DNA from: Limosilactobacillus frumenti DSM 13145
GTDB lineage: Bacteria > Bacillota > Bacilli > Lactobacillales > Lactobacillaceae
Length of the DNA stretch: 40,956 nucleotides
Assembly: GCF_001436045.1 (NCBI RefSeq)
Contig: NZ_AZER01000026.1
Coordinates: 1,562-42,517 of the forward strand
Direction of reading: 5' to 3'
The translations under genes and the position numbers were made by a program. Within the stretch, counting starts at the first letter, position 1. Each line of letters begins with the position of its first letter. Below are positions 1 to 7,935 of this stretch, piece by piece. The notes under the pieces were generated by a model. That model worked only from the letters and a program-made list of their open reading frames with translations. It was not told the DNA's origin and did no database searches.

Positions 1-12
1 TTTTTTTATTAT

Positions 13-86
<74 letters not shown>

Positions 87-88
87 TT

Positions 89-163
89 GGTCCGTTGGTC
101 TAGTTGGTTTAGGACGCATCCCTGTCACGGATGAGATCACGAGTTCGAGTCTCGTACGGACCG
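89..163 (+). tRNA. tRNA-Asp (GTC)
   Basis: Acceptor GGTCCGT (89-95) pairs with ACGGACC (156-162), with discriminator G163. The anticodon GTC at 124-126 decodes Asp, and the T arm carries GAGTTCGAGTCTC. CCA is not encoded. It is the last tRNA of the cluster, directly upstream of a strong hairpin terminator. Confidence 0.95.
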
Positions 164-167
164 TTAT

Positions 168-203
168 AAAAAGGTCGGAATCAATTGATTCCGACCTTTT
201 TTA
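168..203. terminator. Bidirectional intrinsic terminator
   Basis: Positions 171-198 form a perfect 28-nt inverted repeat flanked by A-run on the left and T-run on the right. It can end both the plus-strand tRNA transcript and the minus-strand gene at 212-706. Confidence 0.9.
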
Positions 204-211
204 TCTAAGTG

Positions 212-706
212 TTAACGTAGTGGGCGATATGTTTCATCATAGTAATAATTGCTTGATTCTTGATCAGTAAACCCAATTAATGACATGAACTCATCAGTTT
301 TCTTCCATGCCATCAAGTCATCAAAATCATTCCAGGAAGTTAATAGAACGTAAGTTGTGCTTTGATCACGATTGTCAACTTCTAAGAAGTACTTACCATT
401 CATTAGTTTGTTGTCTGATTCAGTGATCTTTTGTAAAGAGTTATAAAGTAGTTGCTGACGATCACCGTTTACTTGAAATGATTGATAATACAAGATGCCA
501 TTGACATTACTGTTGAGACTTTCACCTAATACCCGGAAATTGACGGGGCTATTGAAAATACTGTCCTTGTTGGAAAAGTCAAACAAAGCAACCTTGTTAC
601 TGTGTGTCGAGGCTTGCATTAGTTTAAACTGACGGTCTGGGTGCTTGTTGATAATTTGCTTAAGTACCATTTGCGAGCCAAAAGTAAGACTTAACTTTGT
701 AAGCAT
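212..706 (-). CDS. HmoB-like antibiotic-biosynthesis-monooxygenase (ABM) fold protein
   Basis: 164-aa cytosolic protein starting at ATG 706, with AAGGGGG-type ribosome binding site (about 714-720 in plus coordinates). Length and layout resemble the Bacillus heme-degrading monooxygenase HmoB (YhgC, about 166 aa): an N-terminal half (LTFGSQMVLKQI, NKHPDRQF, LMQ) and a C-terminal ferredoxin-like ABM domain (YVLLTSWNDFDDLMAWKKTDEF, residues about 116-140 in part). In HmoB the segment after the W-x-x-W-like stretch carries the heme-ligand histidine; here the aligned region reads FMSLIGFTDQ with no His, so heme degradation is doubtful. Lactobacilli do not make heme. It is divergent from spx. The fold assignment is fairly safe; the enzymatic role is unknown. 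Confidence 0.7.
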   Translation of the reverse strand: MLTKLSLTFGSQMVLKQIINKHPDRQFKLMQASTHSNKVALFDFSNKDSIFNSPVNFRVLGESLNSNVNGILYYQSFQVNGDRQQLLYNSLQKITESDNKLMNGKYFLEVDNRDQSTTYVLLTSWNDFDDLMAWKKTDEFMSLIGFTDQESSNYYYDETYRPLR

Positions 707-732
707 GTTTAATTCCCCCTTTATTTACTTCC

Positions 733-738
733 ATTATA
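733..738 (-). promoter_or_regulatory. Candidate -10 for the HmoB-like gene
   Basis: The minus strand reads TATAAT here, about 27 nt before the start codon. No good -35 hexamer is seen at the expected distance, so only the -10 is called. Confidence 0.35.
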
Positions 739-825
739 TTACATTTTGCTAATTACCGATGAAGTAACTAGCCGCTCCTTGTTAAAATTAACTTACAAAA
801 AGTAAATAAATTTCTCTTAAGCCCT

Positions 826-853
826 TTAACCGTTTGCGTAATCATTGTATAAT
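826..853 (+). promoter_or_regulatory. Candidate spx promoter
   Basis: TTAACC (826-831), a 16-nt spacer and a perfect TATAAT (848-853), about 50 nt ahead of the spx start. The -35 is weak. Confidence 0.5.
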
Positions 854-902
854 TATTGTAGTGTTGATAGGACTCAATAAGGTCTAAAGGAGGCTTTACT
901 TA

Positions 903-1298
903 ATGGTTACTCTCTATACGTCTCCCAGTTGCACATCATGCCGAAAAGCAAAGGCATGGTTACAAGAACATGATATTCCTTTCAAGGAACGGAATATTTT
1001 CTCGGAACCGCTCAGTGTTCCTGAAATTAAAAATATATTGAGAATGACTGAGAATGGAACAGAAGATATCATTTCTAAACGTTCTAAAGCATACGCTCAG
1101 CTAAAAGTTAATTTGAATGAATTGCCAATGAAGAATCTTTACGAGATGATTAGTAAAAACCCTGGTTTACTGCGGCGGCCGATCATTCTTGACGATAAAC
1201 GCCTTCAGGTTGGTTATAATGAAGATGAAATTCGGCGGTTCTTACCACGACGAGTTCGTGAACTTGAATTGGCGAAGGCTGAACAACAATTAGTATAG
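903..1298 (+). CDS. spx: Spx transcriptional regulator of thiol stress
   Basis: 131-aa ArsC-like thioredoxin-fold protein that binds the RNA polymerase alpha C-terminal domain and reprogrammes transcription in thiol stress. The redox switch CTSC is at residues 10-13, G52 and R60 (within [10 protein letters not shown]) mark the alpha-CTD interface, and R91-R92 precede the PIILDD strand. Start ATG has AAAGGAGG at 886-893. The length matches the family (131 aa in Bacillus subtilis). It is followed by its own terminator, then mecA, as in the Bacillus yjbD-mecA locus. Its proteolytic adaptor YjbH is encoded at 4716-5348. A paralogue without cysteines lies at 40184-40609. Confidence 0.95.
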   Translation: MVTLYTSPSCTSCRKAKAWLQEHDIPFKERNIFSEPLSVPEIKNILRMTENGTEDIISKRSKAYAQLKVNLNELPMKNLYEMISKNPGLLRRPIILDDKRLQVGYNEDEIRRFLPRRVRELELAKAEQQLV

Positions 1299-1307
1299 TA
1301 ATTCGGT

Positions 1308-1335
1308 AGGCTGATTTTATATCGGCCTTTTTTTA
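1308..1335 (+). terminator. spx terminator
   Basis: GGCTGAT (1309-1315) pairs with ATCGGCC (1321-1327), one G-T pair, followed by seven T. Confidence 0.85.
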
Positions 1336-1397
1336 TTAGTAGTCTGCCCTTCGAATCTTGACTACGATGACTGTTTTACAAATGTCGTCGATATTTC

Positions 1398-1425
1398 TTT
1401 ACAATATCAATAAATGCTTTAAAAT
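1398..1425 (+). promoter_or_regulatory. Candidate mecA promoter
   Basis: TTTACA (1398-1403), 16-nt spacer, TAAAAT (1420-1425); each hexamer differs from consensus at one position. It gives a leader of roughly 20 nt. Confidence 0.5.
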
Positions 1426-1454
1426 AAGTCTTAATGTATAAGGAGGTGCTGGTC

Positions 1455-2132
1455 ATGGAAATGGAACGGATTAATGAAAATACTATCCGGGTCTTAATTG
1501 ATTCTGATGACCTTCAAGCACGCGGAATTCATATTTTAGACTTACTTGGTAATCATCAGCAAATTCAGGATTTCTTCTACAGTATCTTGAAGGAGGTTGA
1601 CTCTGACCGGCAATTCCAAGACAATGATTCAGTGACTTTTCAAGTAATGCCGAATAATAACGGCTTAGAGCTATTCATCAGTAAAAATGACCCATTGGCA
1701 GATACGGGTCAGTCGATGGACGCCATTACCAATTACCTTCAGCATTCTAATGATCATGATCATTCTGAAGATAATGCTTCATCTGCGGAGCCAGCTAGTC
1801 ATGACGAAGAACAAAGTTATGATTTTCCAGCAGAGCCATTAACTAAGGAAGTCGTAGCTGAATTTAATTCGTTTGAAGATTTAATTTCTTTCGCCAAGTT
1901 AGTTAATGATCACCAGGTTGTTAGTGAACTGTATAAATACAATCATAAGTATTACCTTAGTCTCCGCTTCCTGGTTACTGCCGAGCAAACTGAAATGGAT
2001 ATTAAGAACCATCTAGCTTTGGTTTACGAATATGGTAACCCAACCAGATTATCAACTTCATTTTTAGGTGAACATGGCAAGAAAATAATGGAAGTATCAG
2101 CTATTCACCTTATTCAGCATTATTTTGGTTAA
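1455..2132 (+). CDS. mecA: MecA, ClpC adaptor protein
   Basis: 225-aa adaptor that presents substrates (such as ComK or ComX-type regulators) to the ClpCP protease and helps assemble ClpC hexamers. The N-terminus MEMERINENTIRV followed by LLGNHQQIQDFFYSIL is diagnostic, as is FQVMPNNNGLELFISK. An acidic, low-complexity linker (about residues 95-135) separates the substrate-binding N-domain from the C-terminal ClpC-binding domain. An upstream in-frame ATG at 1434 would overlap the AAGGAGG site at 1440-1446; ATG 1455 has proper spacing and matches family N-termini. It sits between the spx and coiA genes with its own promoter and terminator. Confidence 0.95.
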   Translation: MEMERINENTIRVLIDSDDLQARGIHILDLLGNHQQIQDFFYSILKEVDSDRQFQDNDSVTFQVMPNNNGLELFISKNDPLADTGQSMDAITNYLQHSNDHDHSEDNASSAEPASHDEEQSYDFPAEPLTKEVVAEFNSFEDLISFAKLVNDHQVVSELYKYNHKYYLSLRFLVTAEQTEMDIKNHLALVYEYGNPTRLSTSFLGEHGKKIMEVSAIHLIQHYFG

Positions 2133-2150
2133 TTTAGATATCGAATATCA

Positions 2151-2189
2151 GCGGTAAGCAATCCCTAAAATTTTGCTTACTGCTTTTTT
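2151..2189 (+). terminator. mecA terminator
   Basis: 11-bp stem, GCGGTAAGCAA (2151-2161) with TTGCTTACTGC (2173-2183), one G-T pair, followed by six T. Confidence 0.9.
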
Positions 2190-2241
2190 CGTAGAAATTC
2201 CTCTGACATTCGTTATTTAATAATGAAGGGGGAGTGAAAAA

Positions 2242-3261
2242 ATGTTAGTAGCCAAAGATGGGCAACGAGAGGTTTTGGCTGAAGAAGCTTGTCGTCAAAA
2301 GCATTATTTATGTCCAGAATGCGATGCTCCAGTGATTGTTAGGAAGGGGCAAATTAATATTGCTCATTTTGCCCATGTCCACGCCAACAATTGTGCAGCT
2401 GGTATGGGTGAGACTGCTGAACACTTAACCGGTAAAAAACAAATATTTCGGTGGGCAGAGATGAGGGGATGGCAACCTCGGATGGAATATTATTGTGCAT
2501 CAATTCAACAACGACCAGATGTGCTTGCTCATATCGATGGTCGACCAACTGTTTTGGAATTTCAGTGTAGTCCGCTGTCAGTTTGTCGGTTGATGGAACG
2601 GAATGATGGGTATCGGCAGCAGGGATGGCAGTATTGTTGGATATTGGGGTCACCATACCGTCGCCACTTAGGTCGTCAAAAAAGTGCGCAGTTTCTTCAG
2701 AATATCAATGGAAAATTGGTCATCCCATATTGGAATACCCAGGATTCGCAGATTGAATACCAATTGTACCCGCGTCAACATTTACGGTTGAGTGTTGCTC
2801 AAGTAAATAAACAACTGAATACTTTCCAGCAGTACAATGATGCAACGACAATTGATCTTCATCGCCAATTAAAGATGATGGGCCATTATATGCTTGATTG
2901 CCCAATTTTTTGCCATACTATTAATTATGCTCTGCCGAGTACCAAACATTTACTATTATTGTGGCGAATGAAAGTTGCAGTATATTTGATGAATGCCCCC
3001 ATATTTACGTCCTGGTCGGTTCGCAAATGGGTTGCATCACTGCTCGAGCTTGGTAAGGATGAATGGACAATAACGCCGTGTTTAACAAGAAATAATTATC
3101 TCGGCCGATTGGAAATCAAGTGGCTGACACAGTTACTAATAGATGCTGGTTATCTAATGTGTGATCGTCATAATATTGTTTTATTGCGTCGCCCTAGGTG
3201 GTTTCGGAGTTGGAATGAAAAACAGATCGCATTGCGGAAAGCGTTTACTCATCACTGCTAG
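2242..3261 (+). CDS. coiA: Competence protein CoiA-like
   Basis: 339 aa. CoiA is a competence-induced protein needed for recombination of incoming DNA in streptococci and bacilli. Visible: an N-terminal zinc-binding-like cluster (C24-P-E-C27, then NIAHFAHVHANNC) and a restriction-endonuclease-like core with D93 (RPDVLAHIDG) and E106-F-Q-C-S, the family nuclease motif. The C-terminal 150 residues are less conserved and basic. ATG has AAGGGGGAG upstream. Position after mecA matches the Bacillus order mecA-coiA (yjbF), where pepF would follow; here a C69 dipeptidase follows. I see no clear ComX/SigH box upstream. Confidence 0.85.
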   Translation: MLVAKDGQREVLAEEACRQKHYLCPECDAPVIVRKGQINIAHFAHVHANNCAAGMGETAEHLTGKKQIFRWAEMRGWQPRMEYYCASIQQRPDVLAHIDGRPTVLEFQCSPLSVCRLMERNDGYRQQGWQYCWILGSPYRRHLGRQKSAQFLQNINGKLVIPYWNTQDSQIEYQLYPRQHLRLSVAQVNKQLNTFQQYNDATTIDLHRQLKMMGHYMLDCPIFCHTINYALPSTKHLLLLWRMKVAVYLMNAPIFTSWSVRKWVASLLELGKDEWTITPCLTRNNYLGRLEIKWLTQLLIDAGYLMCDRHNIVLLRRPRWFRSWNEKQIALRKAFTHHC

Positions 3262-3293
3262 TTATGACATAATTAAGATGAGAGGTGATTGTA

Positions 3294-4667
3294 ATGAGTA
3301 AACACACATGCACAACTTTCTTGGCCGGGAAGAAAGCAACTTTGGATGGTTCAACGATTGTTTGCCGGGAAGAGGACTATGGCAATGCTTTCAATCCACA
3401 ACGGTTTGTTGTAGTGAAAGCTGACCAGCAACCACGCCACTATTCAAGTAAAACGACTAAGTTTGAAATTGACTTACCAGATAATCCGTTGGCTTACACT
3501 TCAACGCCTGATGCTGATCCTAGTGCCGGGGTCTTTGCTGCTGGTGGCATTAACCAAGATAATGTTTCGATGACTGGGACAGAGACGATTACTACGAATG
3601 CGCGAATGCTCAGTTGGGATCCCTACAATGAGGAATCAGGGCTAGGTGAAGAAGATCTGGTAACCATCACATTACCTTATATTCATTCTGCTCGTGAGGG
3701 GGTTCAACGAGTTGGTAACTTACTGCAAAAGTATGGGACCTATGAATCCAATGCATTGGCTTTTGGCGACCAGGATGAAGTTTGGTACTTAGAAACATTG
3801 GGTGGCCATCATTGGGCTGCAGTGCGGATTCCGGATGATGCTTATGTGATTGCTCCCAATCGCCTAAACATTGATTGTTTTGACTTCTCGTCTGATGACA
3901 CTTTATGTTCTCCGGACCTGAAAGATTTTATCGACCATCATTCGATGAATCCGGAGAAGGGTAAATATAATTTGCGGAAAATCTTTGGCAGCTACACAGA
4001 CACGGATTGTCATTATAATAATCCGCGAGCTTGGTACGTTCAGACGCGTTTGAGTGACAGTCATCAGGAACCGATAGACCAAGATCTGCCATTTATTAAT
4101 CATGCGGACCATTTGATCAGTATTAGTGAAATTAATTCGCTGATGAGTTCTCATTTTCAGGACACTCCTTTTGACCCATACACTAATAAAGAGGCACCAT
4201 TCCGGTCCATTGCCCTTAATCGTAATCTGGAATTGCACATTTTACAGATTCGGAATAATGTTCCTTCAGATCGGGCGGCAATTCACTGGTTGGCATTCGG
4301 CCCGAATACTTTCAATGTTCCAGTTCCGTTCTTTGCTAACGTGACTGATACACCGGCTGCTTATCGGGATACGGAGTCTGACTTTAATGTTAACCAGATG
4401 TACTGGTTAAATCATACAATTACCGCACTAGGGGACCGGATGTATCATCAAGCGATGCCGTTGGTTGAACAGATGACCCAAAAAGTTATGGCCAAGACAC
4501 TTGCCATTCAACACCAGTTTGACCACGATCCTAGTAATGGACGCGACTTACAAGGAAAGCTGACGGAATGTAACCAACAGATGGCGACAATTGCCCAAAC
4601 AGAAGCTGAAACGTTGTTAGGCAAGTTGGTTGGACTGACTTTCAAACAGGAAAGATTACAATATTAG
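3294..4667 (+). CDS. pepD: C69-family dipeptidase (PepD type)
   Basis: 457-aa cytosolic N-terminal-nucleophile dipeptidase. The family matures by removal of a few residues to expose a catalytic Cys; here this is C6 in MSKHTCTTF, followed by the typical GKKATLDGSTIVCREEDYGN-like stretch. Other family features are GGINQDNVSMTGTET, the EVWYLETLGGHHWAAVRIPD block and APNRLNI. The track-style upstream GTG at 3285 lies in the ribosome site GAGAGGTG, so ATG 3294 is chosen. Such enzymes finish peptide breakdown in auxotrophic lactobacilli. It stands where pepF stands in the Bacillus locus. A weak promoter (TTTACT 3244, CATAAT 3268) lies in the end of coiA. Confidence 0.92.
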   Translation: MSKHTCTTFLAGKKATLDGSTIVCREEDYGNAFNPQRFVVVKADQQPRHYSSKTTKFEIDLPDNPLAYTSTPDADPSAGVFAAGGINQDNVSMTGTETITTNARMLSWDPYNEESGLGEEDLVTITLPYIHSAREGVQRVGNLLQKYGTYESNALAFGDQDEVWYLETLGGHHWAAVRIPDDAYVIAPNRLNIDCFDFSSDDTLCSPDLKDFIDHHSMNPEKGKYNLRKIFGSYTDTDCHYNNPRAWYVQTRLSDSHQEPIDQDLPFINHADHLISISEINSLMSSHFQDTPFDPYTNKEAPFRSIALNRNLELHILQIRNNVPSDRAAIHWLAFGPNTFNVPVPFFANVTDTPAAYRDTESDFNVNQMYWLNHTITALGDRMYHQAMPLVEQMTQKVMAKTLAIQHQFDHDPSNGRDLQGKLTECNQQMATIAQTEAETLLGKLVGLTFKQERLQY

Positions 4668-4670
4668 AAA

Positions 4671-4710
4671 AAACGGGTTGCTTACCAAGTTAATGGCAAA
4701 CAACCCGTTT
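4671..4710. terminator. Convergent terminator, pepD / yjbH
   Basis: AAACGGGTTG (4671-4680) pairs perfectly with CAACCCGTTT (4701-4710) around a 20-nt partly paired loop. Read on the minus strand it ends in six T, so it best serves yjbH; on the plus strand the tail is poor. Confidence 0.75.
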
Positions 4711-4715
4711 AGTGG

Positions 4716-5348
4716 TTACTTTTGGACTATTTTTAGTAAAGAGTGGTGATAATGCTTAGCAAATTGTTGAGGTGACTGTTCATCATCTAAGTAGTTGTTA
4801 TGCATTGCCGAAATGAGGGACTCATAATCGAAGTCGTTAATCAGGACCCCTTCATTTTGATCATTACTATCAAATACAACAGCAGAGGCAGTTCTCGTGA
4901 CGCCCAGCTCAGCAGCAATTTGTTGGTCCTTTTGATGGGCCTCTTTAGCAAGATCTGAGTGTCGATCTTCTAGAAACATTTCAAGATCAAGCCCCGCTGA
5001 TTGGGCAACAGTTTTAACGAGAGCTAAGTTATATTTATGATTCTGGCAAATTAACTCATTTTGTAATAGGAGAAGATAACGACGGCCCCGTTTGCGTCCC
5101 TGGAAGGAGGCCGCCATGTAGTCCATGATTACTTGGTTTAATATTGAAACAACTTGTTGCCGAGTTATTAGGCTATGTTGGTTTAGGTGGTACAACTGAA
5201 TAGTTTGTTGAATGGTATTCATATTAAATAGTGGGATAAAACGGTAACGGATCTGCGTATTTAATTGCTGATCCATTTTAAGCACATCGTTTTCGCAACG
5301 AAAGCACCGAATCCCTAATGGATTGACAAATAAATGAATTTCGAGCAT
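4716..5348 (-). CDS. yjbH: YjbH-like adaptor for ClpXP degradation of Spx
   Basis: 210-aa DsbA-like (DUF953/thioredoxin-superfamily) protein. The N-terminus MLEIHLFVNPLGIRCFRCEN carries a C15-F-R-C18 motif at the DsbA active-site position; the rest is helical, with NQHSLITRQQ, KYNLALVKTVAQSAGLD, and EDRHSDLAKEAHQKDQQIAAELGV typical of the family. In Bacillus YjbH binds Spx and delivers it to ClpXP. The start is ATG 5348: an upstream in-frame TTG (5366) overlaps the GAGGAGG ribosome site. The gene is alone on the minus strand, divergent from relQ, with its own promoter. The closeness of spx (4 kb away) supports the role, which remains inferred from family. Confidence 0.82.
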   Translation of the reverse strand: MLEIHLFVNPLGIRCFRCENDVLKMDQQLNTQIRYRFIPLFNMNTIQQTIQLYHLNQHSLITRQQVVSILNQVIMDYMAASFQGRKRGRRYLLLLQNELICQNHKYNLALVKTVAQSAGLDLEMFLEDRHSDLAKEAHQKDQQIAAELGVTRTASAVVFDSNDQNEGVLINDFDYESLISAMHNNYLDDEQSPQQFAKHYHHSLLKIVQK

Positions 5349-5376
5349 CCAACGTTTCCTCCTCAACTACATCCTC

Positions 5377-5404
5377 ATTATCTAAGTACACATTATTTTT
5401 GCAA
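5377..5404 (-). promoter_or_regulatory. Candidate yjbH promoter
   Basis: Minus strand TTGCAA (5399-5404), 16-nt spacer, GATAAT (5377-5382). About 30 nt upstream of the start codon. Confidence 0.5.
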
Positions 5405-5441
5405 AAAAAGCCTCATTTGTAAAGAATAATGCCTGCAGACG

Positions 5442-5470
5442 TTCAAACATATTATGTGCTAGAATATAAT
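5442..5470 (+). promoter_or_regulatory. Candidate relQ-nadK-rluD promoter
   Basis: TTCAAA (5442-5447), 17-nt spacer, perfect TATAAT (5465-5470), 25 nt before the relQ start. Confidence 0.55.
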
Positions 5471-5495
5471 TCGAGTTCGAAGGAGGTTCCAGTAG

Positions 5496-6170
5496 ATGAT
5501 TGAAGATTGGCAACATTTTTTGCTTCCGTATCAGCAAGCGGTTAACGAACTAAAAGTTAAACTACGGGGAATGCGTAAGCAATATCAAGAGAGTGGTCAG
5601 CATTCACCGATTGAATTTGTTACTGGGCGCGTAAAACCAGTTGATAGTATTAAGGAAAAGATGGTTCGTCGCCATGTCCAAGAAGATCGTCTGGAACAAG
5701 ATATGCAGGATATTGCCGGGCTACGAATTATGTGTCAATTCGTCGAGGACATTTATCAAGTGGTTGACTTGTTACGCCAACGTAGTGATATCACTATTTT
5801 GGAAGAACGTGACTACATTAGCAATGCTAAGCCCAGTGGGTACCGTTCATATCATATTGTCATCCAGTATCCCGTTCAATTAGTTACTGGTGAAAAGAAA
5901 ATCTTGGCGGAGATTCAAGTACGAACACTTGCGATGAATTTCTGGGCAACAATTGAACACTCCCTGAATTATAAATATCAGGGTGAATTTCCTGAAGAAT
6001 TATCTGCCCGCCTACAAAGGGCTGCAGAGGCTGCATTTAAACTAGATAATGAAATGTCTGAAATTCGGGAAGAGATTCAAGAAGCACAGACATTATTTTC
6101 CAATCGGTCATCGAATTCTGTCAATGATCAATCGACACCTGACCGATCAACACCATCGGAGCATCAATAA
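5496..6170 (+). CDS. relQ: RelQ small alarmone synthetase (GTP pyrophosphokinase)
   Basis: 224-aa single-domain (p)ppGpp synthetase, transferring pyrophosphate from ATP to GDP or GTP; no hydrolase domain. Synthetase motifs in order: GRVKPVDSIKEKM (residues about 44-56), DIAGLRIMCQF (about 73-83), the substrate loop AKPSGYRSYH (about 111-120), and EIQVRTLAMNFWATIEH (about 139-155). A charged, Ser/Thr-rich tail after residue 200 is likely disordered. ATG has AAGGAGG upstream. It heads a three-gene operon with nadK (9-nt gap) and rluD, the conserved yjbM-nadK-yjbO order of Bacillus. Confidence 0.93.
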   Translation: MIEDWQHFLLPYQQAVNELKVKLRGMRKQYQESGQHSPIEFVTGRVKPVDSIKEKMVRRHVQEDRLEQDMQDIAGLRIMCQFVEDIYQVVDLLRQRSDITILEERDYISNAKPSGYRSYHIVIQYPVQLVTGEKKILAEIQVRTLAMNFWATIEHSLNYKYQGEFPEELSARLQRAAEAAFKLDNEMSEIREEIQEAQTLFSNRSSNSVNDQSTPDRSTPSEHQ

Positions 6171-6179
6171 GGAGTTAAT

Positions 6180-7004
6180 ATGCGCGTTGCAATTTATAAC
6201 AATCAAACACCGGAATCACAACGGGTTACTAAGTTACTGAAAGCAGAAATGACCAAGGCGGGTCTTGTCTTTGACCAACAAGCTCCTAATGTCGTTGTGA
6301 CGATTGGGGGTGATGGAACTTTGCTGTCTGCTTTCCATCACTACGAAGCATTATTAGACCGTATTCGCTTTGTTGGTATTCACACCGGTCATTTGGGATT
6401 TTATACGGATTGGCGTAACTACGAAATTGATGACCTTGTTGACAGCCTTGTGAATGACAGTGGCCAGTCTGTCAGTTATCCGTTATTGGATATGCATGCG
6501 ATTTATTCGGATGGTTCCATCGACCATTACACGGCATTAAATGAGTCTACCCTTCGTAATATTACTAAGACCATGGTTTGCAATGTTTATATTAATAATG
6601 AATTGTTTGAAACTTTTCGGGGCGACGGCCTCTGTATTTCCACACCCACGGGGTCGACTGCTTATAACAAGTCCGTGGGTGGGGCAATTATGGATCCTCA
6701 CAGCATTGGCTTTCAGTTGGCCGAAATGGCGTCGTTAAATAATCGGGTCTTTCGAACTTTGGGTTCCCCAATTGTCTTTGGAGCTAATGCAAAATTACTG
6801 TTACGGCTGAAAGATGAAAATGGTCATCTGATGACTTGTGACCGGGAACAAGTAAAAATCCAACATCGTCCTGGTGAACGCCACTTGGTTGAAATTAGTT
6901 ATCAGGTTGCTAAAAAGCAAATCAATTTTGCTCAGTACCGGCACAACAACTTTTGGCACCGTGTTCGTGATGCATTTATCGGTGGGGCCCAAAATGAAAT
7001 TTAG
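6180..7004 (+). CDS. nadK: NAD kinase
   Basis: 274-aa enzyme phosphorylating NAD to NADP. GGDGT with catalytic D45 is at residues 43-47; the NE/D motif (LNESTLR) and the glycine-rich [20 protein letters not shown] follow, and the C-terminal beta-sandwich domain is complete. ATG with AAGGAG 6169-6174. It overlaps the start of rluD by 11 nt, implying translational coupling. Length matches the short Gram-positive NadK family. Confidence 0.95.
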   Translation: MRVAIYNNQTPESQRVTKLLKAEMTKAGLVFDQQAPNVVVTIGGDGTLLSAFHHYEALLDRIRFVGIHTGHLGFYTDWRNYEIDDLVDSLVNDSGQSVSYPLLDMHAIYSDGSIDHYTALNESTLRNITKTMVCNVYINNELFETFRGDGLCISTPTGSTAYNKSVGGAIMDPHSIGFQLAEMASLNNRVFRTLGSPIVFGANAKLLLRLKDENGHLMTCDREQVKIQHRPGERHLVEISYQVAKKQINFAQYRHNNFWHRVRDAFIGGAQNEI

Positions 7005-7896
7005 TTGGCGATATGAGGGACCAGCGGATCGTAAACTCAGGTCAGTCCTAAAAAGTTTTGGTGTAACCTCCTCATTAATTAAAGTGGCTGTTTATCACGG
7101 TGGCAGAATGCAGATCAATGGAGAGGATAAATGGACAGTCGACCTGGTCCATCCAGGGGACGAAGTGAGTCTCTTTTTGCCTCCAGAACAACCTAATGAT
7201 CACATCAATGCTAGTGAACAGCCTATTCAGATTGTATATGAGGATGATGATTTTCTGATTCTCAACAAGCCAGCCGGGGTGGCGACCGTTCCTGCCCACC
7301 ATGTGGTTACAGCAGACAGTCTGGTCAACCGGGTGAAGGGATACTATTTAAGACAACATTACGAGAATTTGGTGACTCATGTTGCAACGCGATTGGATAA
7401 GAATACGAGTGGTTTAGTAGTTTTCCCTAAGCATCGCTTTGCCCATGCTGTGCTTGATCGTCAATTGAAGCGGCATCAAGTTAAGAAAAACTATTTAGCC
7501 ATTGTTGATGGTCAACTGAGGGTTCAGCACGGTTATATTGATGCCCCAATTGACCGGGACCCCGTTACTTTTGTTCAACGGACGGTCATTGCTTCTGGTA
7601 AACCGTCTGCAACTGAATACTGGTTACAAGCAGTAAGTCATGGCTGCTCACTTGTCAAAATTCGGTTGCATACTGGGCGGACTCACCAGATTCGGGTTCA
7701 TTTTAAGTATTTGGGCCATCCCCTCGTTGGTGACCAAATGTATGGTGGACCTAACGAAATGAAGCGTCAGGCATTGCACTGTTATTGGATGCAATTTTAT
7801 AGTCCATTTAAAGATCAACTAATTACTGTGTCGGCACCATTGCCTGAAGACATGCAACAGTTTATTGACTGTCATTTTAACGAAAAAAAAGACTGA
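6994..7896 (+). CDS. RluA/RluD-family pseudouridine synthase
   Basis: 300 aa. An N-terminal S4-like RNA-binding region (residues about 1-70, with [18 protein letters not shown]) precedes the catalytic domain, with [13 protein letters not shown] giving the catalytic Asp D135, and RTHQIRVHF nearer the C-terminus. It isomerises uridine in rRNA or tRNA; the exact site cannot be told from sequence. The reading frame is open upstream to 6874, but ATG 6994, within the end of nadK and preceded by GGTGGGG, fits family N-termini. Equivalent to Bacillus yjbO in the same order. Its stop codon lies inside the terminator stem. Confidence 0.9.
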   Translation: MKFSWRYEGPADRKLRSVLKSFGVTSSLIKVAVYHGGRMQINGEDKWTVDLVHPGDEVSLFLPPEQPNDHINASEQPIQIVYEDDDFLILNKPAGVATVPAHHVVTADSLVNRVKGYYLRQHYENLVTHVATRLDKNTSGLVVFPKHRFAHAVLDRQLKRHQVKKNYLAIVDGQLRVQHGYIDAPIDRDPVTFVQRTVIASGKPSATEYWLQAVSHGCSLVKIRLHTGRTHQIRVHFKYLGHPLVGDQMYGGPNEMKRQALHCYWMQFYSPFKDQLITVSAPLPEDMQQFIDCHFNEKKD

Positions 7897-7918
7897 GAAT
7901 TTTTTCTCAGTCTTTTTT
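7885..7918. terminator. Bidirectional terminator, rluD / lactonase
   Basis: 15-bp perfect stem (7885-7899 with 7904-7918) around TTTT: an A-run and GACTGAGAA pairing with TTCTCAGTC and a T-run. The rluD stop TGA (7894-7896) is part of the stem. Confidence 0.9.
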
Positions 7919-7935
7919 AGTATTGTTATTAGCTA

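Noticed and set aside
2190-2241. ComX (CIN) box upstream of coiA
   Set aside because: CATTCGTTATT resembles one only loosely; it does not match TACGAATA on either strand.
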